The notes: generated by a model from the sequence alone, not told the origin. Positions 1-11,964 are shown, numbered from the stretch's first letter. The stretch: 64,000 nt of DNA from Orientallactaga sibirica (GCA_036365145.1 JAEOAD010000034.1:15529501-15593500); one strand, 5' to 3'. Made by a program: numbers and translations.

Positions 1-60
1 AAGATAAATAGTCAAAAAAAAAAAAAAAAAAAGAGAGAGAGAGAGAGAATGAAAAGAAAA
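1..60. repeat. A-rich and GA simple repeat
   Basis: An A-run of about 18 is followed by a short GA run and more A-rich sequence. It looks like a degenerate retroposon tail cut by the window edge. Confidence 0.8.
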
Positions 61-61
61 A

Positions 62-905
62 AAGCTCAACACCAGTCATCCTTAGTGGAATGCAATCAAT
101 AGCACAATGAGACACCCGCTGTTTGAGTGGCTATTATCAAATAAAAACAAACCCACACATCCAAGCAGGACTGACACTGTGAAGAAAAGAGAACCTTGTG
201 CTCTGTTGATGGAAATGTGAAATTTTGAAGTTTGTATGGAAAAAAACATTATGGAGTTACCTAAGACAAAAATAAAACTAGCATATGATTCAGTAATCCC
301 AGGTTGAATATTTGTCTAAAGGATTTGAAACAAGAATCTTAGAGATTCTACCCTTCCTGTTTATTTATCATAACATGCTGTAGCCAGCTCCACATTGCTA
401 GGATGAACTTCTCAACAATTTCAAGCCAGGTGTCTTGAAATCCAAGTTACAAGATTTAATAACACCTCTGAGTCTATTGGGAAACATGCATTAAAACTAC
501 CACAGACATGATTCATAATATCCCACACAGAAACAACATAAATATCCATCCACAAATGAGTCAATAATGAACTTGTATGTGGTATAGAACATAGAAGCCA
601 TTGTTATTTAACTTTGAAAGCCACTCACAGAAGAGCAACTGCTATGTGATGCCTCTCATAGAGAATATCATTAAACTCACACATATAAAACGTAGAAAGG
701 GTCTTTGGGAGAGAGAAATGGGGTGTTGCTGAATGGGTATAAATTTTCACTTCCGTAATATGAGGAAGTTGTGGAGTTCCACTCTACAACTCTGTGCCCT
801 GAGTTTCCATTATTGTATGATTCATTTAAAACATTACTAAAGAGATGATCTCATGTTAAATGTTCTTGCCACAGTAAAAAAAAAAGCAAACATCCACAAC
901 AGGAA
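62..905 (+). mobile_element. Ancient L1 (L1M-type) 3' end, interrupted
   Basis: About 62-340 matches the end of L1 ORF2: a 'gcaatcaatagcacaatgag' block and then a degenerate 'gttgatggaaatgtgaaat' block. About 490-905 continues through the last ORF2 stretch ('aatatccatccacaaatgag') into an old-type 3'UTR. About 140 bp between 345 and 485 does not fit L1 and may be a separate insertion. Many indels and stops leave no coding capacity. Confidence 0.7.
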
Positions 906-959
906 AGAAAGGAAAAATGTGATCACATTTCAATCAGTTTGTATCTTTTGGAGGAGAGA

Positions 960-1145
960 GGTGGCATATTATAAGGCAAAGATCTTAAAGAGGCATGTGA
1001 GTCTCATTTCTGCTTTGTGCTAGCTATCATTCATGAAAACGCAATTTTATTCCTCTGACCATCAATTTCTTCAATTTTCCAAATGGGAATATGATATTTC
1101 TGATCTATGTATGAAATAACTATTAATGTTATTGTTCATGTGATG
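960..1145 (+). mobile_element. MIR SINE fragment
   Basis: Contains the degenerate MIR core order 'tcaatttcttc', then 'aaatgggaatatgatat', then an AT-rich end. Divergence is high, as expected for a mammal-wide element. Confidence 0.55.
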
Positions 1146-1150
1146 TTGAG

Positions 1151-1205
1151 TACCTAATGGGGAAGTGCTCTACCACTGAGCTATATATCCCTAGCACAAA
1201 AAAAA
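1151..1205 (-). mobile_element. ID-type SINE fragment
   Basis: 'tctaccactgagctatat' followed by 'cctagcac' is the reverse of the ID/BC1-type tRNA-Ala-derived head. An A-run follows. Confidence 0.6.
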
Positions 1206-1264
1206 ATTATCATTAGGATGCTTTACTTTGTGAATTTTAGTACCTTCCCAAGAACTGCTGCACT

Positions 1265-1400
1265 GAATTTAATTCAGAGATTATCTTCCCTCCATCCACA
1301 TGAAGATGCTAAAGGCCAGTGGGGGTCAGGAACATTCACAAGGTCACACAGCTAATAATAATGGAGCTAGAGTCAAAATCCAGGTATGTTGGTCCCTAGA
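1265..1400 (-). mobile_element. MIR SINE fragment
   Basis: 'aaggtcacacagctaataat' and 'gagtcaaaatccaggt' are the reverse-complement MIR core. Confidence 0.7.
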
Positions 1401-1905
1401 ATGCTTGTATGTGAGTTACACTTTGTGAAATTTAAATAAAGACATATTTTATCTTTAGAAAATATTATCATCTTGTTATTTTTTTTTGAAGCTTCTAATG
1501 CTAGAATTATACTTGACCGCCTTTCTAGAGATACGTGCTTCCTTGCTGGTCTGACATTTGAGAGAGGATGGTGGAATAATGGGGCCTCAGAAGGCTCTCC
1601 CTCTGACTCTTTCTCCCCAATATTTTCCCTTAAGGGGGAACTTCCTAAGGAAATTGGAGCTCCTCCTTCCCAGTTTTCTTCGCATGTGAGTATTGTCCAC
1701 TTTTGCCTGGACATGATCTTCTGCACCATCCTTTACATGATATACAGGCCAATGGTAGCTTACACATACAAAGCACATATGCAATTTGAAAACAAATAAC
1801 ATGCTTAGCAGGAACAGAAACCTTCCCCAAGCAAGCCTTGAACTTATCAGGTGGTACAGAACCTTTTGATTCTACCTTTTATTGGCATGTGGAGTATAGT
1901 GGTGT
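1400..1905. other. No recognised feature
   Basis: Overlapping short open frames occur here on both strands. None has a recognisable domain or a splice or promoter context. No repeat family was recognised. Confidence 0.5.
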
Positions 1906-2258
1906 GAGGTGGTGATGGGTGTTGTGTGTGTGGTATATGCACATGTAGATGCAGAGGAGGCCAGAGGAGAACTTCTGGCGACCTTCCTTGATTGCTCATC
2001 TACTTATTTCTTTGAGACAGAGTTTCTCTCTCTCTCTCCCTCCCCACTCTTTCAATGTGTAGCTACAGTTTTAATTTTCATGAGCCTCAACACTTCTCCT
2101 GTCTCTACTCTCTCAAAGCTTGCATTACAGATGTGTGTGCCCATGTCCAGATGTTCCTCTGTGCCCAGGGAAATGAACATAGGTGAAACCAGGCCCTTTT
2201 GGGCACTAATGCTTGCTTCAAGTGCTCTTGCTCACTGAGCCAACTGCTCAGCCTCGAT
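1905..2258 (-). mobile_element. B4 SINE
   Basis: A 'gtgtgtgtgg..gcacatgtag' tail, 'gaggccagaggagaacttct', a B1-like middle with 'tttgagacagagtttctct', and the terminal 'ctgagccaactgctcagcc' give the order of a reversed rodent B4. A CT tract at 2026-2043 lies inside it. Confidence 0.8.
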
Positions 2259-3285
2259 TTCACCTTTTACAGGAGCTTGTTCTGGGGAGCTCTCGAAATC
2301 AGGCTCTTCTGGGCTAAGATACAAAAACTTGCCATGATTAAAAGAGCATATGGGTGTGTAGAGATAATAATTATATTAGGATAATAGAATAGTCCACCTA
2401 GTCCATCCTTTTATCCTGGGAAATTTCACATAGTTCACAATTCTCTACATGTAGTGATCCTCATACAATTCTTAACATTTTGACCAAAGACTAGTTCCAT
2501 AGGATCTCTGTCTGTTCCTTTATATGAAACCCTAGGTCCTGGTAGCATGCATAGTGACTGAAGTCAGGATAGGTGGGAATAGATGATGACTATTCAGAAA
2601 TTTCCACAGAGAGCTGGTGGAACACCAAAAAACTCTCAGAGAAAAGTTGACAGATGACTTCAGAATAAATAAATTCTTTAAAACATTCAGGGTGTAAAAT
2701 ATTAATGGAATCAGTGCTTGGCCCCAAAAGCATTTGAGATTTCTATTGATGCCAAAACATTTGAAAAATAGTTAAGCAATGTTTAACGACCTGGAAAAGC
2801 TGAGCTGTTCACCCAATCTTGTGTTATTTGTGAAGTGCTTGGAAGGGCCTCTAACAAAACAGCACATCTGCAGGAACTCCATTAAGAAATGGCCCCTTGG
2901 AGTTTCTGGTAAAGGGGGTGGGAATCCAATGCTGAGTAAGAGTCTCATCAGGGAAATAAGAAAATTGTGGAAGTGTTTCCATATTGTACTGAGTTGCATT
3001 AGTCAGTTGCCTGGAAAAGGTTCCAGGGTTATGAGCCGAACAATGAAAGAAAGGGTCTGAAATATAAAGATTGCAGCGTGCATTGTAACATTTATAATGC
3101 AGAGAGAATCACTTATTTACTCTGATAAAGGAAGAATGGGGTCTGCTTTGGAGTTGTAAAGATAACTAGTAATGTTAGGGTATGCTACTCCCCTCTCAAT
3201 TGTCAACAGAATGATTTTGAAAGAATAAAATGAGGGGGAAGGTGTATGAACATGTGGAGCCTATTGGGTTTCTGGTACTGTGCTG
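2258..3285. other. Apparently unique sequence
   Basis: No repeat, RNA gene or convincing exon was recognised. Short opposite-strand open frames near 2,772-3,060 overlap each other and look like chance. Confidence 0.45.
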
Positions 3286-3470
3286 AATGCTTCTATTCAT
3301 TTTATCTTAGTACTAATTGTTACAAAACACTCCTTTATCTGTGCTAGCGATTAGAAAATTGAGGATAAAGATGGTGAAAAATTGTATAATGTCATCTAGT
3401 TGATAAATGGAAGTATCTTCATTTGAATCTAAGTCTCCTTGTTTCCAAACCCATTTTACGAAGATAAATA
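3285..3470 (-). mobile_element. MIR SINE
   Basis: 'tgaatgcttctattcatttt', then 'gaaaattgaggataaag', then 'gtcatctagttgataaatgg' follow the reverse-complement MIR from 3' end to core. Confidence 0.7.
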
Positions 3471-4020
3471 TTTTACATACTTTTCTTTCCTAAAAATGTA
3501 CATATTATTCCAAGTTCAATCTTTCTGGGTATAATGCAGTTTAGTCTGTTTCTAGGGGAGCTAGAGACCAGTGTCTGTGGTGATTTCCACAGATAGCAGA
3601 TATAAAATCCAATAGCAGACATGAAGGCATGGAAGCATATAATACAGTTGCATAAAGTAGCAGATGCCATTTTATTATTAGTGTTTATTGATTGAACAAA
3701 ATAATGGGTTTCACTTTTACATTTTCATGTGTATATGAGGGACTGTGCTTATACCCCACCCACCTATGATGTTCTCTTGTCCCCTTCCTCCCAAAGATAT
3801 TTCATATCACTCTCAACTGAGGTTTTCTTTACCCAAGATAGAGGACAGAGAATATCTGATTTGGAAACTGGCAGTTCTTGATTTTAATGTTGATCCAGAC
3901 AAGTCTAGTTGCATGAATATGGTAATGTAGATAAAATTTGTTAGACAGAAGTTCATGGACTATATTGTCATACAATGACTCCTATTGCCATTTAGTTGGA
4001 AAATTGCCACAAAGATAATT
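3470..4020. other. Apparently unique AT-rich sequence
   Basis: No family or gene was recognised. The stretch ends at the poly(T) side of the next SINE. Confidence 0.45.
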
Positions 4021-4250
4021 TTTTATTTTTTACTTTAAAAAATTATTTTTGTTTTGAGGAAGAGAGGTAGATGAGAGAGAGAAAGAAGGAGAGAGAGAGA
4101 GAATGAGTACACCAGGGCCTCCAGCCACTGCGAACAAACTCCAGATGCATGCACCACCTTGTGCATGCTTATAAGGTTCCTGGGGAATTGAACCTGGGGC
4201 CTTTGGTTTTGCAGGCAAGTGCCTTAACAGTAAGCCATTTCTCCAACCCC
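4020..4250 (-). mobile_element. DIP-type (B2-superfamily) SINE
   Basis: The T-rich tail comes first, then GA repeats, 'ccagggcctccagccactgc' and 'attgaacctggggcctttgg'. It ends in the reversed Pol III head 'cagtaagccatttctccaac'. Near full length (about 230 bp). Confidence 0.85.
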
Positions 4251-5330
4251 CTTAATTTTATTTTATTTTTATTGACAACTTCCTTAATTGTAGACAATAT
4301 CCCATGGTACTACCCTCCTTCCCCCCCACTTTCCTCTTTGAAACTCTACTCTCCATCATAACCCCTCCCCCTCTCAATCAGTCTCTCTTTATATTTTGAT
4401 GTCATGCTCTTTTCCTCCTATTATGATGGTCTTGTGTAGGCTGTTTCAGGCACTGTGAGGTCATGGATATCCAGGCAATTTTGTGTTTGGAGGAGCACAT
4501 TGTAAGGGGTCTTACCTTTCCTTTGGCTCTTACATTCTTTCTTCCACCTCTTCCACAATGGACCCTGAGCCTTGGAAGGCATGTTAGAGATGTTTCAGTG
4601 CTGAGCACTCCTCTGTCCCTTCTTCTCATGGTGCCTTCTGAGTCATCCAAAGGTCACCACCATCTGAAAAGAGGAGCTTCTCTAACCAAAAGTGAGAGTA
4701 GCATTAATATATGGGTATGGGCATTAAGAGAAGTGCTTACTGGGCAGTTTGGTGAGCATAGTATATACATTTAGCCAGACACCAGCAGACATTACATCCC
4801 TAGGGCTCGTGACTACCCCTGGTGTAGGTTTTCAGTATCAGGATGTATTCCCTCCGATGGAGCTGGCCTCCAGTTCAAATAGAGAGCAGTTGGTTTCCCC
4901 CATAACAGACATGCCACTATTGCACCCACTGGTTCATTTTCCAGCTTTCTTTCAGCTGGTCCACATGGAGGAGGCTTTCAACTCAGCCCCAGCAGGATTT
5001 CTCAGTGACCTTGCAGCCCAAGTATGTGGAGTCTTCAGCAATAGGGTCTTATCTTACCATCTATTCCTGGTGGGAAACAAAGGGCATTAGCAATGGCCTA
5101 TGATGTTTTGGAGGTATTTGTGACATCCCTGGCCAACAACTCACTGGAAGGTATCCCATCCCTGCCACTGAAAATTTTCTAGTAACAATCTATTGCTTCT
5201 GAGTATTCCATTGTCCAGAAAAGTAGGTTTCCCTATGACTTATTTTTATCCTTTTAGATTTTGATTGACCCTCCCTTCACCTTTCCTTTACTCAATCTCT
5301 TTTCCTGACATCACTTAGGCCTTTTCATGT
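4250..5330 (-). mobile_element. L1 3'UTR, antisense, about 1 kb
   Basis: It starts with a T-rich block, the reverse of a poly(A) end, then a pyrimidine-rich 'accctccttccccccc' that mirrors the purine/G-rich tract of L1 3'UTRs. The 'tcatggtgccttctgagtca' style resembles other antisense L1 3'UTRs in the window. No ORF2 sequence is attached. The subfamily is not identified. Confidence 0.6.
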
Positions 5331-5529
5331 TTGAACAAACTAATTAAACAGAATATGAAGATACTATGCCATGAATAGTCAAAGTAATACTGAGCAAAAA
5401 GAACAAAGCTTGAGTGACTCCTACAACTTGATTTCAAAATATATCACAAAGCTGTAGTAACCAAATGGCATGTCACTGGCATTAAAACATACACACACAC
5501 AAAAACAAACAAACAAACAAAAACCCACA

Positions 5530-5625
5530 CAGCCGGGCGTGGTGGCACATACCTTTAATCCGAGCACTACATAGTGAATTCCAGGTCAGCCTGGGACAGA
5601 GTGAGACCCTACCTTGAAAAACCAA
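5530..5625 (+). mobile_element. B1 SINE, internally deleted
   Basis: Begins 'gccgggcgtggtggcacata', jumps from 'gagcacta' to 'catagtgaattccaggtcag', and ends 'gtgagaccctacctt'. The left-centre of the element is missing. Confidence 0.85.
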
Positions 5626-5628
5626 AAA

Positions 5629-5667
<39 letters not shown>

Positions 5668-5702
5668 AAATAAATAAAAAATAAAAATAAATAAAAAAAA
5701 TG
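5625..5702 (+). repeat. (AAAT)n tail of the B1
   Basis: Tandem AAAT units directly extend the B1 3' end, the usual tail-born microsatellite. Confidence 0.9.
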
Positions 5703-5961
5703 CCAAAGATACTGAGGAGGTAGGATAAAAAGACATACTCACGTTTCCGTTAATGGATTTTTAACAATGATATCAAAATAATATACAACAGGACAGTGTA
5801 TTCAATAAAATGGTGTCATGATGGTTGGATATGCATGTGCAGAACAAGAAAATTTATACCATTATCCCACATCACGTACAAACAAATTGTAATGGATTTA
5901 AAACAAATGCAAAGCCCAAGATTATAAATGTTCTAGAGGAAAATATAAGAGTAAAGCTCCA

Positions 5962-6217
5962 TGGGGCTGGAGAGATTCCTTAGTGGTTAAGTGCTTGCCT
6001 GTGAAGTCGTAGGACCCTGGTTGGAGGCTTGATTCCCCAGTACCCACGTAAGCCAGATGCATAAGGTGGTGCATGCATCTGGAGTTCGTTTGCAGTGGCT
6101 GGAGGCCCTGGTGGGTCCATTCTCTCTCTTTCTCTCTCTCTCTGTCTCTTTCTCTCTCTGTCTGTCATTCTAAAATACATAAATAAAAAAATAAAGAATT
6201 TTTTTTTTTTAAAAAAA
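5962..6217 (+). mobile_element. DIP-type SINE with 14-bp target duplication
   Basis: Starts 'ggggctggagagattcctta', with 'ggtggtgcatgcatctggag' in the body, then a CT tract (about 6119-6170) and an A/T tail. The flanks 5948-5961 and 6218-6231 are both 'agagtaaagctcca'. Confidence 0.9.
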
Positions 6218-6429
6218 AGAGTAAAGCTCCACAGCCTTGGCTTGGGCAGTGACTTTTTGGATACACCCCCAAAGCACAAGCAACATAAGTGAAAACTGAC
6301 AAATGTGATGACATTGACATAAAATGAAACAATCAGACGTGAAAAGATTAAACCACAGAATGGATGGGAAAGATATATGAAAACATACATTTGATAAGAG
6401 GAAGTCTGAAAATTAATGAGGGAGGTCTA

Positions 6430-6855
6430 TGAAATCCAAGAACCTTGTGATACTACACTGAAATTTTCGTGAATGTGTCATTTGAGGATGCATCCATGGC
6501 AATAACAACACTTATAAAGCATTGAGTAAATGTTGAATTTCACAATCCCATGGCCTTGGACACTGGGCTTATGGCTTGAAGGGAAGGTAATTCTGCACAT
6601 TTTTATCATTCAAGATCCAGGCAGATCTTGTAGATCTTGATCTACAAGAGGGATATAATGCAGTGAACTTAGAGAGATGTAAGAGATAAAGGAGGAGGAT
6701 AAGCAATAAGGGAGCAGTCAGGCCTGGGTTTACAGTGGTTTGGCTTACCACGTTTCAGTTTGATGATAGGGTAAAAGTGCTACTCATATATACAAGCTGT
6801 GTCTAAAGTTTGAATTTTAATCATTCCCTGGGCTGGTAATATTGGAGTTACATCC
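6430..6855. other. Apparently unique sequence with a small hairpin
   Basis: No repeat family was recognised. A perfect inverted repeat lies at 6626-6649 (see findings). Confidence 0.45.
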
Positions 6856-7030
6856 CCCAGCCAGCCATGTAGTTATGAGGCTAAACAACCTATGTGCTAT
6901 AAGCCTGCTGTGTGGCTAAGCTATATGCTTGTTAGGTTAGACCTATTAAATTCATTTCCCACTTTTGACATTTGCAATTCATTGTGGGTATATAACTCCA
7001 CTGTAAATCAAAGAGCTGTATTTCAGAAAG
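6855..7030 (+). mobile_element. Possible fossil DNA-transposon remnant
   Basis: The block 'cttgttaggttagacctatt', 'gacatttgcaattcattgtg', 'actccactgtaaatcaaag' resembles the terminal part of an old cut-and-paste element of the Tigger/hAT kind. The family cannot be fixed by eye. Confidence 0.35.
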
Positions 7031-7440
7031 ACAAAATTAGAGGAGAAATTCCTATTCCTTGGGATGGATGAAGACAGGAGAAAAGACAAAGGAGCAAAAC
7101 TCTAAAATCAGAGATACCCTACAATATCAAAAGGGTACATGGCTGCTTCAGCAAGTACTGTGTGACACTGAGGCTATAGCAAGCTACCACTGTGAGGACT
7201 GAGGACTGTGACCACAGCACCAACAGGAAGGGAGCTCCTTTTTTCCTTATCCCTCTATAAGACCTCCTATCTGCAGAACCTAACAGGAAATCAATTGAGA
7301 AAGGAGCCTGGAAAATGCTGAGTTCCTAGATCCAGCATAACATAATAGAGTTCATAAAGCTTGATTTTCCTAAACAACTTCCTTAATATGTGTTATAATG
7401 TTGTGCTGGTCATATAGTAAGGATTCATTTATATTTGGGT
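7030..7440. other. No recognised feature
   Basis: Low-similarity unique-looking sequence without a coding or repeat signature. Confidence 0.45.
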
Positions 7441-7442
7441 CT

Positions 7443-7546
7443 ACTTTTTTTTTTTTTTTCTTTTTGACAGTTCTTTGGATTGAATCCAGAGTCTTGGTCA
7501 GGCTAAGCACAGCAATTTACTGCTAAGCTACATCCCAGCCTAAATT
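7443..7546 (-). mobile_element. ID-type SINE
   Basis: A poly(T) lead is followed by 'tggattgaatccagagtctt' and 'gctaagctacatcccagcc', the reversed ID Pol III head. Confidence 0.75.
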
Positions 7547-7554
7547 CATTATCC

Positions 7555-7742
7555 CTTTCCTTCTTCCCTGCATCCCTCCCTCTCTTCTTTCTTTCCTTCC
7601 TTACTTCATTCTTTCCTTCCCTCCCTCCCTTCTTTCTTTTCTTCTTTCCTTCCTTCCTTCCTTCCTTCCTTCCTTCCTTCCTTCCTTCCTTCTTCCTTCC
7701 TTCCTTCCTTCCTTCCTTCCTTTCCTTTCCTTTCTTCCTTCT
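7555..7742. repeat. (CCTT)n pyrimidine tract
   Basis: About 185 bp is almost entirely C and T, dominated by CCTT units with short interruptions. Confidence 0.95.
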
Positions 7743-8470
7743 AATAAGACTTAGGCATCATCATCGCTATGGTCACCTTTATTAAGGACTCAAGTTCTGA
7801 GATTAAAGTACAGGGATATTTTAATTTCCAGAGTTATTAAGATGAAGATGAAATTATCCAAGTAAGACAGATGGAGGGACCAAGTAAAGAATATTGCTAT
7901 TAAGGTAAATCCAAATAATTTTCTATTTAATCTTCACATCAAAAACCTCAAGAGAAACAAATATACTAGCAACGAACATGACTGGAGATTCAAACACGTA
8001 GTTTTCATTACAGTAGTCTCAACCAGACCTGATAGGCCTTCTAAATTTTATGTTCTTATGAGTAGACTTGACCTTTCATGAAACCATGGCAGTTCCCTGG
8101 GGGGAATAACAACAAAACTCAACTCCTGTTAAGACCCAAACTGTCAATCAAATTAGTAGGTATGGGTTACCTTTGGAAAGAACACAGCACATGGGTTTAA
8201 TTGGGCAGAAGAATGGCAGAAGTAGGATGGAGTTGTCTGTGCTTCTGACATATGGAGCCCAGGAGTCTGTCCTGATGGCCATAATAGTACCATGTTTATT
8301 CCTTGTCTTCTATCTTAACATTCCCTGCTCAGGTAGATTTGTTATTACATTTCCCTGAATTTTTGAAATCTACACTGAACTTTAGTGACAGTAAAAACAA
8401 AATTATATGATATACTTCTTAAAAGGCCTTAGTATCTATTAACATATTTAATCATCCCATTAATTAAATT
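7742..8470. other. Mostly unique sequence
   Basis: About 7755-7870 has weak MIR-like features on the minus strand, not strong enough to call. The remainder shows no repeat or gene. Confidence 0.4.
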
Positions 8471-8612
8471 AGACCTGATGATCTCACTTCTTTACATGTA
8501 AGGATTTTGAGGCTTCAATGTTATTGACATAACAAAGGACATCTTGGTTGATTGATCATCAAGGACTTGAACCTAAGTGTTTTCCTCTAAAGCCTATAAT
8601 GTTTACACTTTA
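8470..8612 (-). mobile_element. MIR SINE
   Basis: 'aaggattttgaggcttcaat' followed by 'aaggacttgaacctaagtg' follows the reverse MIR core. Confidence 0.65.
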
Positions 8613-9265
8613 TATGATTATTTTAAGGACTAACTTTCTCATACTTCATGACTTTCCTAGTCATAATTATAAGTAATTGTGATAGATATGTATAAAAATA
8701 ACCTGTGGTTTAAACAATTTGGTCAATATCACACAAGATATTCCAATCTGTTTTTAATAATGGATATTTGAATAACTTACAGAAAATATTTCAAGTTATT
8801 GTTTGATCTGAAATTTTCCAAGTTTATGACCATGAATTTGTTTAGTAGGGAATATTCACTTCCATCAAATATTTTGCTAGTATTTATAAAATGCAAGGGA
8901 AATATTGGCTCAGCATATATTCTGACCCTTGACCTATTAAAATCAAATTTTATCATTTCTCTAGACTGTCATACAATTATTAGTTTTATTTAAACAAGGC
9001 CTGTGGCTAGCTGGAGGTACTTTTCAATATGGCTACATGTTAAGCACCCTGGAGCTAACCCTCACCTGGGTTTGGGACAGAGAAAAATGATTTTGCTATT
9101 TCCTAAAATTACTTTGTAGCAAAATATCCAGGACTGATGATCCATAATGATTTGTATATCTTGTGGATTATCTTTTATTTTCAAATTACAAACTTCTAAA
9201 TGCTCATGGACATCTATTATTTATAGACTTTGGAGCCTTTAGTGACTCCCTTTAAAAAGACATCC
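8612..9265. other. AT-rich unique-looking sequence
   Basis: No family or coding feature was recognised. Confidence 0.4.
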
Positions 9266-9489
9266 ATTTAAAAAAATATTTTATTTTTATTTATTTGAGA
9301 GAGAGAGAAAGAGGCAGGTAGATAAATGAGAGAGAGACACACAGAGAGAATGGGTGCACCAAGGCCTCTAACCACTGCAGACTCCAGACACATGTGACAC
9401 CTTGGCTTACATGGATCTTGGGGAATCAAACCTCTGTTCTTTGGCTTTGCAGATAAGTGCCTTAACTGCTAAGCCATCTCTCCAGCCCA
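9265..9489 (-). mobile_element. DIP-type SINE
   Basis: 'attttatttttatttatttg' tail, GA repeats, 'ctccagacacatgtgacacc', and a reversed head ending 'aagccatctctccagccc'. Imperfectly similar flanks near 9257 and 9490 may be an eroded duplication. Confidence 0.85.
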
Positions 9490-9970
9490 AGATGGCCATC
9501 TTTGAATCAGTTTATTTATGCTGTGATGGCCATTAGTAGCTGCTTGGATTAAGAAATGGTAATAAGAAATTAAATAGGCAACACAGCTGGAGAGAAAACA
9601 AAAATAGTGATGGGCAATGATAAGGAAACTTGTGACACATTATACCCAATAACAATGGCAAAAGAAACCATCTACACTGCTTGAACAATCTCCTATGCTC
9701 TAAGTTACTTACACTTTGCACTGTAATCTCAAAAGGAATGCAGCAGACTTTCAGTGCAGAAGATACTCCTTGAACCATAATTTTGTCCTGGGCACTGTGC
9801 AAGAGGTAGAGGAGGAACCAGAGATGACCAAGATTAATTCCTTGGCTTAAGTTTTGTGTGCTGTAGCAAGAAATACAGAGATGACAAGAGAGAGAGAGAG
9901 AGAGAGACAGGACCAGCAGTAGCCATGTACTCTATAAAACAGCTGTCACATAGAAAATATTTAAGAATTC
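9490..9970. other. Unique-looking sequence with a short (GA)n
   Basis: A GA run lies at about 9889-9907. Nothing else was recognised. Confidence 0.45.
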
Positions 9971-10305
9971 TCAGCTCTAAGGAGATAGATCAGTAGTTAA
10001 TGGCACTTAATTGAAAACTTTGCCAACTTGAGTTCAATTTTCCTCAGCACTCAAGTAAGGCTAGATGCCAAGAGGCACATGAGTCTGTGATTTCAATGTG
10101 CCTGTGTCAATGGGAGGCTGAGCCAGGAGAACTCAGAAGTTCCCAGGCTGACTAGACTTGGTGTTCAGTTGCAGGATCAAGAGACACTATCTCAAAGAAG
10201 GTGGAAGAACACAGACATCTCTTGAAGTTGTTCTCTGACCTCCACACGTGTGCCATGGCATGCATATATCTCCCCCATATACATATGAAAAAATTTAAAA
10301 ATAAG
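9970..10305 (+). mobile_element. B4 SINE
   Basis: Degenerate tRNA-like head, B1-like centre ('gaggctgagccaggagaact'), then 'tctctgacctccacacgtgt' and an A-rich tail, in B4 order. Confidence 0.8.
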
Positions 10306-11505
10306 TTTCTGCCTCAAAGAGGAGGTGCTCTGAATGTACACTTATTATACAAGGAATGTTCTCACAACTCCTCTCTTCTTGCACCATCATCCTCTCTCTC
10401 TCTGGCCTCTTAGAGAATGACATATAAGTAGCACTACTGGGGTTCTTCATTCTTTTCCTTCTCTTTTGGGTCTCTCTCCTTTAAATGCAGCAAGACTGCA
10501 TGGCTGCAGTAGTTATCCCTGATAATACAACAAGACAAGCACCCTTTCCTGTTTCCCATTGCTTTGCATGGTACCTGAGATTATTTCCTTAGGTCCTCCT
10601 AGAGATTTCAAGCATCTTCAGGAAAAGGTTGATGTCTTGTTTTCTGTCTTTCTTCCTGTACAATTCGATTCCTTCAGCACTCATACCTGGATCAATCTGA
10701 TATATTCTAGGATCTGAGATAGCACAATGAATAAGCTGGCCAAGTTTCTGCCTTCTTTGAAGCTTAGATTTCAGAGGGAGCAACAGATAAATCAAGTCTC
10801 CAGATGAATAAACAAGAATGCCAGATTCAGATACCATGTGTTATGAGAATATTTAAAAGAACACAGTGATTGAAATGACAAGGGAGCTCATTGATTTGGG
10901 ACAAACAAGGATGGTCAAGGAGGTAATAGTTGGTCCAAGGTTGTTTGGTACCAAAGGGGAAATCCTGCTGTGACCTGAGAAACAGTGCCCATATAGCAAA
11001 GTAAGCAGAGGGGCAAGACCCCAAGTTCATATGAGTCTATGGAGCTCAAAACCATGAAGAAGGGCAATGCAGGCATTGTGTATTTGGTGAGAGGGCATGG
11101 GATTCACTGAGACCAAACCCAGAGAACTAGTCTAGCATGAGAACTCTAAAAACTCCAACAAAGAGATTGAGTAACTACAGGTTCTTCAGGTAGGGCCAAA
11201 TTTGAAGCTTCAAGAAGCTTCCCCAGTGCCCACTATCATGAATCTTGCAAGAAATAAATCCCAGAACAGATTTCAAAAACTTCACCTAACTTCCCAGATT
11301 AACTCTGGGAAGCAAATAACTGGCATTCCCACATCCTGGGAAAAATTAGTCAACATCTTAGAGAACTTGGCAGAGATCAGGTAGCTCTGATGTGGTTATG
11401 TTAGGACTGGGTCTTGGCTTTCTAACTGCAGGCTTTGGGTTACTACATCGAAGAAGCCTTCCAGCTCTCCAGTGTCTGCTTTACTCTTACCTTCTTCTTC
11501 TCTCC
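10305..11505. other. Apparently unique sequence
   Basis: No repeat family was recognised over 1.2 kb. Open frames on the minus strand at 10,589-10,837 and 10,827-11,030 show no domain and no splice context I can support. Confidence 0.45.
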
Positions 11506-11507
11506 CT

Positions 11508-11858
11508 TCTTTCTGTGTGTGTGGAGTGTGTGTGGTACATGCATGTGGGTGTGCAGATGTGCGTGCCCCATGCATGAGCATGCAGAGGCCAGAGGAGAAT
11601 TCTGGTGTCTTGTTTGACACTCATCCACTTGTTTCTTTGAGATAGAGTTTTTCACTTAGAGTTGTCATTTTCAGTCAGACTAGTGGGTCAGTGTCCCCAG
11701 TGATTCTCCCATTTCTGCTCCTCATGGGTCTGGGGTGAGGGTGAGTGGTCATGCCCACCTGTTTATGTTGGTGCTGGGGAATCTAACTAAGGACTAACCA
11801 AGCCCTCTCAAGGCCCTTATGCTAGTGTGGCAAGCGTTCTTTTCTGCTGAGATTTCTT
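11508..11858 (-). mobile_element. B4 SINE
   Basis: Reversed B4: a GT-rich tail with 'tacatgcatgtgggtgtgca', 'gaggccagaggagaattctg', 'tttctttgagatagagtttt', and a degenerate head near 11,840. Confidence 0.8.
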
Positions 11859-11964
11859 CCCATTCCCTTTTCCTGTCTCCTTAAATTAACCTTATATGTG
11901 GACCGATAGAGAAGCCTCAGCTTAGTTCACTGAATATGTACACACATCTCACAACCACTAGAAG

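Larger units (their letters stand above)
5335..6430 (+). mobile_element. Old L1 ORF2 fragment with two SINE insertions
   Basis: L1 ORF2 sequence occupies about 5335-5525, 5705-5961 and 6218-6430. Recognisable blocks are 'aagctgtagtaaccaaatgg', 'caaattgtaatggattta' and 'caaagcacaagcaacataag'. They correspond to the C-terminal half of ORF2. Frameshifts and stops abolish coding. A B1 and a DIP element interrupt it. Confidence 0.7.

Noticed and set aside
5482..5742. Hydrophobic minus-strand frame resembling a membrane protein
   Set aside because: Produced by the (AAAT)n tail of a B1 read on the other strand.
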